Part shown: piece after piece, positions 57,723 through 64,000 of the stretch
How the letters are laid out: every line of letters begins with the position of its first letter
Numbering within the stretch: the stretch's first letter is position 1
Assembly: GCF_021917145.1 (NCBI RefSeq)
Contig: NC_061074.1
Coordinates: 2,107,487-2,171,486 of the forward strand
Direction: 5' to 3'
Origin: Hypomesus transpacificus
Taxonomy: Eukaryota; Chordata; Actinopteri; Osmeriformes; Osmeridae
DNA: 64,000 bases
Notes under the pieces: model-generated
Told to the model about the DNA's origin: nothing
The model's database searches: none
Seen by the model: the letters and a program-made list of their open reading frames with translations, nothing else
Program-made: the position numbers and the translations under genes

Positions 57723-57949
57723 TTTTGGAGCACTGGGCCAACGGCAGTTAAAAAACCTTCCATTTCACAAAACATGGAGAAAAGCAAGTGACGCCATGCA
57801 CAATTGGGAAAGGAACAAAATCAGGAGCTGAGGAAGGAATCAGAGAGTTATTGGAAAGGTAGTGGAGGAACACTAAGTAGGAGAACTAAGAGTTCAGGGA
57901 CGGAAGAATTTCAATTTAATAAGGCGGACATGTCATAAAGACAACTTGC

Positions 57950-58031
57950 CGACGAGGATGAGATTCAAAGTCGCGCGTGCAGAGCACAATGGGTTAGCAG
58001 TCCATCGCCTTAACCACTCGGCCACCTCGTC
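57950..58031 (-). tRNA. tRNA-Ser(GCT)-like, class D
   Basis: Equals 49064. Confidence 0.55.
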
Positions 58032-58258
58032 TTTTTGAGCTCTGGGCCCATTGCAGTTAAAAACCTTCCATTTTACAAAACATGGAGAAAAGCAAGTGAC
58101 GCCATGCACAATTGGGAAAGGAACAAAATCAGGAGCTGAGGAAGGAATATAAAGAGTTGTTGGAAAGGTAGTGGAGGAACACTAAGTAGGAGAACTAAGA
58201 ATTCAGGGACGGAAGAATTTCAATTTAATAGGGCGGACATGTCATAAATTCAACTTGC

Positions 58259-58340
58259 CGACAAGGATGAGATTCAAACTCACGCGCGCAGAGCACAATG
58301 GATTAGCAGTCCATCGCCTTAACCACTCGGCCACCTCGTC
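58259..58340 (-). tRNA. tRNA-Ser(GCT)-like, class C
   Basis: Equals 49373. Confidence 0.6.
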
Positions 58341-58553
58341 ATTTACACCACTGGGCCCTAGGCAGTGAAAAAACCTTCCATTTCACAAAACATGGAGAAA
58401 AGCAAGTGACGACAGGCACAATTGTGAAAAGGAACATAATCAGGAGTTGAGGAAGGAATCAAAGAGTTGTTGGAAAGGTAGTGGAGGGACACTAAGTAGG
58501 AGGAAGGAAGAATTTCAATTTGATAAGGCGGACATGTCATAAAGACAACTTGC

Positions 58554-58635
58554 CGACGAGGATGAGATTCAAACTCACGCGCGCAGAGCACAATGGATTA
58601 GCAGTCCATCGCCTTAACCACTCGGCCACCTCGTC
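58554..58635 (-). tRNA. tRNA-Ser(GCT)-like, class C
   Basis: Class C, acceptor intact. Confidence 0.65.
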
Positions 58636-58862
58636 ATTTACACCACTGGGCCCACGGCGGTGAAAGACCTTCCATTTCCCAAAACATGGAGAAAAGCAAG
58701 TGACGCCATGCACAATTGGGAAAGGAACCAAATCAGGAGCTGAGGAAGGAATATAAAGAGTTGTTGGAAAGGTAGTGGAGGAACACTAAGTAGGAGAACT
58801 AAGAATTCAGGGACGGAAGAATTTCAATTTAATAGGGCGGACATGTCATAAAGACAACTTAC

Positions 58863-58944
58863 CGACGAGGATGAGATTCGAACTAACGCGTGCAGAGCAC
58901 AATGGATTAGCAGTCCATCGCCTTAACCACTCGGCCACCTCGTC
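58863..58944 (-). tRNA. tRNA-Ser(GCT), class A with T-stem mismatch
   Basis: GTTAG T stem: U51xC63 mismatch. Confidence 0.75.
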
Positions 58945-59171
58945 GTTTACAGCAATGGGCCCACGGCGGTGAAAGACCTTCCATTTCCCAAAACATGGAG
59001 AAAAGCAATTGACGCCATGCACAATTGGGAAAGGAACAAAATCAGGAGCTGAGGAAGGAATATAAAGAGTTGCTGGAAAGGTAGTGGAGGAACACTAAGT
59101 AGGAGAACTAAGAATTCAGGGTCGGAAGAATTTCAATTTAATAGGGCGGACATGTCATAAAGACAACTTGC

Positions 59172-59253
59172 CGACGAGGATGAGATTCGAACTCACGCGT
59201 GCAGAGCACAATGGATTAGCAGTCCATCGCCTTAACCACTCGGCCACCTCGTC
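59172..59253 (-). tRNA. tRNA-Ser-GCT: tRNA-Ser(GCT), class A
   Basis: Unaltered. Confidence 0.9.
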
Positions 59254-59480
59254 ATTTACACCACTGGGCCGACGGCGGTGAAAGACCTTCCATTTCCCAA
59301 AACATGGAGAAAAGCAAGTGACGCCATGCACAATTGGGAAAGGAACAAAATCAGGAGCTGAGGAAGGAATATAAAGAGTTGTTGGAAAGGTAGTGGAGGA
59401 ACACTAAGTAGGAGAACTAAGAATTCAGGGACGGAAGAATTTCAATTTAATAGGGCGGACATGTCATAAAGACAACTTAC

Positions 59481-59562
59481 CGACGAGGATGAGATTCGAA
59501 CTCACGCGTGCAGAGCACAATGGATTAGCAGTCCATCGCCTTAACCACTCGGCCACCTCGTC
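59481..59562 (-). tRNA. tRNA-Ser-GCT: tRNA-Ser(GCT), class A
   Basis: Unaltered. Confidence 0.9.
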
Positions 59563-59789
59563 GTTTACAGCAATGGGCCCACGGCGGTGAAAGACCTTCC
59601 ATTTCCCAAAACATGGAGAAAAGCAAGTGACGCCATGCACAATTGGGAAAGGAACAAAATCAGGAGCTGAGGAAGGAATATAAAGAGTTGCTGGAAAGGT
59701 AGTGGAGGAACACTAAGTAGGAGAACTAAGAATTCAGGGTCGGAAGAATTTCAATTTAATAGGGCGGACATGTCATAAAGACAACTTGC

Positions 59790-59871
59790 CGACGAGGATG
59801 AGATTCGAACTCACGCGTGCAGAGCACAATGGATTAGCAGTCCATCGCCTTAACCACTCGGCCACCTCGTC
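59790..59871 (-). tRNA. tRNA-Ser-GCT: tRNA-Ser(GCT), class A
   Basis: Unaltered. Confidence 0.9.
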
Positions 59872-60098
59872 TTTTGGAGCACTTGGCCAACGGCAGTTAA
59901 AAAACCTTCCATTTCACAAAACGTGGAGAAAAGCGGGTGACGACAGGCACAATTGTGAAAGGAACAAAATTAGGAGCTGAGGAAGGAATCAGAGAGTTGT
60001 TGGAAAGGTAGTGGAGGAACACTAAGTAGGAGAACTAGGAATTCAGGGACGGAAGAATTTCAATTTAAAAGGGCGGACATGTCATAAATTCAACTTGC

Positions 60099-60180
60099 CG
60101 ACGAGGATGAGATTCGAAGTCGCGCGAGCAGAGCACAATGGATTAGCAGTCCATCGCCTTAACCACTCGGCCACCTCGTC
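60099..60180 (-). tRNA. tRNA-Ser(GCT)-like, class B
   Basis: Last copy before the retroviral insertion; class B. Confidence 0.65.
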
Positions 60181-60328
60181 ATTTACACCACTGGGCCCTA
60201 GGCAGTGAAAAAACCTTCCATTTCACAAAACATGGAGAAAAGCAAGTGACGACAGGCACAATTGTGAAAGGAACAAAATCAGGAGCTGAGGAAGGAATCA
60301 GAGAGTTATTGGAAAGGTAGTGGAGGAA

Positions 60329-60925
60329 TGTTGGGGTCTCGAAAGTGGTTCTTAGTGAAGCAAGAATTAACAGGCTTGGAGTCAGGAGATTGATTGCAAA
60401 GGTCTTTGTCTTTATTGTTGCCAGGCAGATTGGAAATCACGCGCAGAACTTCTCTAGCCAGGGAAGTCTACCATGCATTGACAGACTAGAGCTTTTATAC
60501 AGTCTTATTACGTCACACAAATATGTTTGGCCATTATCAGACAACACACAGTTTGTTCAAGATAAACAGATGTCCTCCCTCAATTGGCTGTCCTTACACA
60601 ACCCGTGGTCCCTCTTGCACAACCCGTGGTCTCACTCGAGCAACATTTCCCTATCAGGTCATCCCGACCTGACTCCTTCTCTGAAAAGAACATTCTAACG
60701 GGAGGGGGAGAGTGACTCTCCCAGCTCACTCTTCTCCTCATTATCGAGCATGGGACCCAAACAGCTTCCTCTCTCACCTAATTCCTTACATGGGGATAAA
60801 CATGGGGATAAACAAGTCTTCTTTCCTGGCCTAGTTCCCTACGTGGGCTATTTCCTCTCCTCATCTAACCCCTGTCCTAGTTGACTCCTTTCTTGAGGTC
60901 ACCTTACATCAGAAATCCCCCGACA
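60329..60925 (-). repeat. 3' LTR of the endogenous retrovirus
   Basis: 597 bp bounded by TGT...ACA with inverted ends (TGTTGGGG and CCCCGACA on the plus strand). On the minus strand it has a TATAAAAG box at 60492-60499 and an AATAAA at 60411-60416, the order expected for U3-R-U5. Confidence 0.8.
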
Positions 60926-60937
60926 CTCCCCCCTTTG
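60926..60937 (-). other. retroviral polypurine tract
   Basis: Minus-strand CAAAGGGGGGAG directly abuts the LTR, the usual plus-strand primer site, and fixes the element's orientation. Confidence 0.75.
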
Positions 60938-61658
60938 TGGGCATTTTGCCCACACTACTCCTCCCATAATCTATCTTTCTGTGTAGCCTGTAAAACATTT
61001 AAACATTGAAAAAAACAAAACTCCTCAGACCCAATTTTCCTTAATTCTTTTGAGTAATAGGCGAGTATATGGTAGAATAGTAAGCTAGTGTTTGCCTGTA
61101 ATGAAACTGTCCAAATTCATGTTGTGTAAACAAGGTCCCCAGTCTGAGGGAAACCTTGGCTCAGTCTACTCATATGGTTGTAAGCCTGCAATATGTGTGA
61201 GTATATAACCTTCCTTTGGCTAGGTAAATACCCCCAGACCCTCAAACACAGTTTCACAAAAACACGATGGTATATGATCAAACATCAAGTCTACACATAA
61301 AGTTTACAACAACATATGCAGTACTCAAATATCTGTTCAGAATTGCCTTTGCTCCTCTGTATCATCAGATCCTGGAGTAAAACTCCCCCCGGCTTTTTAG
61401 GCCTCGCTCTTTTAAGGGGGGAGAAACCATGGATGATTCAACAGAAATGGGTTTGGGAGGGCAGTCCTCCACAAACCTACACTGATTAATGCACAAATCA
61501 CTGAGTTACATATACACCACTCAATTAATAAAACAAAAATTAAACTCATAAAACAAACAAAATTATGTGCTTGGTATACTCATTGAGCGATGTTCCACGG
61601 CCCCGAAGCGGCTCGACTGATTTGGCATCGCTCGGTGTGGCCTGGTTTGGGACATCAT
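60938..61658 (-). other. region between env remains and 3' LTR of the retrovirus fossil
   Basis: AT-rich non-coding retroviral 3' sequence; nothing else recognised. Confidence 0.5.
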
Positions 61659-62406
61659 TCAGCCACTTTGTCCCTCCGCCACCTGGACAGGGTACAAGTC
61701 CGGGGCAGAAGGCTTGCTCTTAAACAGAGAAAAAGCATGTGAGTCATCCAACTCCTTCATCTTAGCTACAATGGGGCAGGCATAGTGGGTTTTGACACGA
61801 GACCGGAAGATGGGTATGCAACAGCAGAGAATCAATACAATGGCCAATAAGGTCAGCAGCACTGCAATCCCTATTCTTACCCAGCTAAACCCCCAATCTC
61901 CCAAGCTCTCCCTCATCAGTTCAAACCATTCAGTCTTGTGTCCTGCATTATCCTTCACCTCCTGTCTCAGTGCCTTTAAGTCAGTCATAGCTTGTGCAAA
62001 TCTTCCTGTAGGGGCAGTGTTGTTTGGTATGAATGTGCAACATACCTGACCAATCAGAGTGCAAACGCTCCGCCAGCAGCCAGTCCAATACCTGTCGGTT
62101 CTGCCAGGTCATTGCTGATGTTGAAGACAGCTGCTGGCCCAGGGCGGTGAGAGCCTCGTCTGTATAGTTAATGAAGCGCTGCTGATTATAGTACAGATAA
62201 TTAATCCATTCAGTGTTCTTATTTACCGTTATCCAGGGCAAGATGGACTCAAACCCTGACGCCACCTCATTTCTTGCTTTAAAGTCATTGGGCACCCCCC
62301 TTGGCTGACCTATGGCATCAATCGTTACATCAGACTTGAAGGCCCGCCTCTTGCGAGGAGCCTCCTCGAGGTTTTCTGTGGTTTGGTTTAGCTTGAAGTG
62401 GATCAC
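61659..62406 (-). pseudogene. retroviral env remains (surface/transmembrane region)
   Basis: Shows a furin-type cleavage motif RKRR, a heptad-rich ectodomain segment, an NRQVLDWLLAER stretch resembling the immunosuppressive region of class I envelopes, and a membrane anchor (VRIGIAVLLTLLAIVLILCC) with a short cytoplasmic tail. Fossil; not intact. Confidence 0.75.
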
Positions 62407-64000
62407 CTAGGTGACGGCATGTGGTATTCATATTGCAATGAACTCTGCTTTGCTCCCCCCTTGTCCTAAAACATCTCGTGTCAGCCCACTTACCTCTACC
62501 TCACCGAGCAGTTTGCTCGGGAAGGGGATTCTGCTGTGTGGGTGTGGGGTCTATGGGGTCTGCCAGGATCGTCCCCTGCTCGCTCAGCTGCACGTCTTTT
62601 AGCAGCTGCACAAGTGGGGTTGTTGGAGGTCGATGGTCTCTGGTGCTGGCCCTCTTTGGTGAACCTTCCCTGGCTCGACCCCTGGATCTGGATCTGGTTT
62701 TACCCTCTCCTGGAATTAGACACAGTCCAGGAACAGGATACTTCTGCGTTCAGGGGAGAGTCCTATTGACTCTGTCATCATAATGGAGGTGAGTTTTATA
62801 GAAACCGGGACAGAGAGATGGATATACAGTCATAACAGCTTCAAGCTTAGGATGTTTAGTTTAGTCATAGCTTTTGTGAAACTCCATCAGAAACAATGTG
62901 GATGTGATGTAGGCATACATCACCAAACCCTATTTTCCTCTGCTACTCGCCAGTTGTTCTCCATGCACGGGCAGTGGACTCTGGGAGGTGTTAACTCAGA
63001 GCCAACAAACATCGTTAATGTCATCAATAAACCCTGGTTCTATTAACCTAAACCACCTAGGCATTTGTCAACAATTACTCTAGTTTCACATTTCCAATGA
63101 CAATATTGCTGTTGCATCCACCTCATGTGTCCCCGTTTCACTCACCCCCCTTCTTCCCAGTTGGAACGCAACCAGGAAGGGTTTGTTGTTATTCGGCGGC
63201 TGAGTTTCATTTTCTGATCCCTCAACAGGGAGCAGGGGTTGAGTGACTGTTCGCCGTTGTCCAGGGTGGCTTGGTAACTTCGAGCCCTGGATTTGGTCCT
63301 TGATCTTAGGCACACCCTTGACTTCTGAGGCACGAGCAGGAAGCTCTCAATCCTCAGTCTCAGGCCCAGTTGGAGGCTGAGAGTTAACCAACGTCATTCG
63401 TGTGCTTTGCCTTTAGGAGAGCACTGTCCTGTACTGTATCAGGGAAATCAGAGTCAATAGTTGTTATAGGTGTGACCAAGTTTGATGTGGGATTTATAAC
63501 GGTGCTTCCAGATGGACCACATGGTTGACCCTTCAAACTGTGTTGTGGTCATCGTTGCTCGTGACCCTGTGTTCAGGCAGTGTCTCTACACGGGGTGTTG
63601 ACTTTTCCCCCGGTCGCCTTTACTGGAGACTCGACCACCAGGCTGGATGCTGATTGGTTTCTCCGAGGCTCGTCCTCTCCTCCTTCTCCTCCCCTAGTTC
63701 CTACAAAACATCTTTAACAAAACTTCACCATAGTCTAAGGTTAGACTATCAAAATTATAAATGTTACTACTTAGGGTGTGCTTTACTTGTTTATCAACTA
63801 AATTATCAATTTAAAATTGCCTCTGTCTCTGAGACCATAGTCCAAATTTTTCCTATCCCCCTTCCCCCCATCGCACAGTTCATATCTATGCAATTCCTAA
63901 GGGATAGAAAAAATATGTTAGTCAGTGACAACCCAAATTCTTCATACTCCTTCACATATTTCATAATATTTTTACCTCTTCTTTAAATCTCCTAATTTCG
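62407..64000 (-). other. upstream part of the retrovirus fossil
   Basis: Presumed env surface or leader region on the minus strand by position; I recognise no specific motif. No host gene seen. Confidence 0.4.

Larger units (their letters stand above)
33490..60328 (-). repeat. tandem array of 88 tRNA-Ser(GCT)/tRNA-Ser-like genes
   Basis: Every unit (309 bp; 294, 295 or 308 for some) holds an 82-nt minus-strand match to vertebrate tRNA-Ser(GCT): A box TGGCCGAGTGG, anticodon loop CTGCTAA, long variable arm GTGCTCTGCAC, B-box region GTTCGAATC, acceptor CCTCGTC and discriminator G. The 227-bp spacer is conserved too. Classes used below: A, T-stem GTGAG/CTCAT fully paired; B, GCGAC/CTCAT with C53xC61 and C50xA64 mismatches and a U.U in the variable stem (B box CTTCGAATC); C, T loop TTTGAAT (C56 changed) with GCGC variable stem; D, B-type T stem plus the C-type T loop; E, 81 nt, one A missing from the anticodon loop and D loop GTGGTGAAGG. 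About 16 copies are identical unaltered class A and three more differ only by C65. No gene on the opposite strand. Confidence 0.97.
60329..64000 (-). mobile_element. endogenous retrovirus fossil, 3' part, inserted in the tRNA array
   Basis: A minus-strand LTR retroelement: 3' LTR (60329-60925), polypurine tract immediately inside it, then env-derived sequence; the rest of the element, including any pol, gag and 5' LTR, lies beyond the window. Class I (gamma/epsilon-like) affinity is suggested by the env transmembrane features. The copy appears broken, with several breaks, and is treated as a fossil. Age cannot be judged because only one LTR is visible. The insertion interrupts a tRNA array spacer, so it is younger than that part of the array. 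Confidence 0.8.

Noticed and set aside
33490-60328. Recurring 64-, 77- and 82-codon ORFs on both strands of the array
   Set aside because: They run through the tRNA genes and spacers and recur only because the unit recurs; no start context, domain or codon signature supports a protein.
33490-60328. CRISPR-like array of repeats and spacers
   Set aside because: Repeats are 82-nt tRNA genes with conserved, not unique, 227-bp spacers, in an animal genome.

Overview
The window is vertebrate nuclear DNA, most likely from a teleost fish. The evidence is spliced genes with canonical GT/AG sites, abundant CT and CA microsatellites, minisatellites, a fish-type LINE 3' end and SINE-like relics. The gene set matches human 11q23.3: the last exons of a KMT2A-type histone methyltransferase (+), c1qtnf5 (+), rnf26 (-), and a signal-peptide first exon (+) whose place and direction fit mcam. 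The convergent c1qtnf5/rnf26 pair and the divergent rnf26/mcam pair are the same arrangement as in human. No mfrp is visible upstream of c1qtnf5.

Layout. 1-5.3 kb: three terminal kmt2a exons and a long 3' UTR with a 61-bp minisatellite. 5.3-9.1 kb: intergenic, with a 27-bp minisatellite, a LINE 3' fragment and CT-rich tracts. 9.1-10.5 kb: c1qtnf5. 10.5-15 kb: no supported gene. 15-17 kb: single-exon rnf26. 17-26 kb: non-coding, with a 568-bp terminal-inverted-repeat element holding a RecQ-like helicase motif I fragment, and a 15-bp GGGATGAG minisatellite. 26.0 kb: probable mcam exon 1, followed by 7 kb of repeat-rich non-coding DNA up to a 100-N gap (33390-33489).

33.5-60.3 kb: a tandem array of 88 tRNA-Ser(GCT) or tRNA-Ser(GCT)-like genes, all on the minus strand and normally 309 bp apart. 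The units are organised into higher-order repeats: 2133 bp (7 tRNAs, about 3.9 copies) and 5208 bp (17 tRNAs, 2 copies plus a recombined part copy). The copies fall into at least five sequence classes. Class A can fold normally and keeps a compensated T-stem pair change. Class B has T-stem and variable-arm mismatches. Class C has a changed T loop. Class D combines B and C changes. Class E lacks one base of the anticodon loop. No run of four T lies close behind the class A genes. This array is the most unusual object in the window.

60.3-64 kb: the array is cut mid-unit by a minus-strand endogenous retrovirus fossil (3' LTR, polypurine tract, env remains) that runs off the window. The 100-N gap means the physical link between the mcam side and the tRNA array is only as good as the scaffolding.
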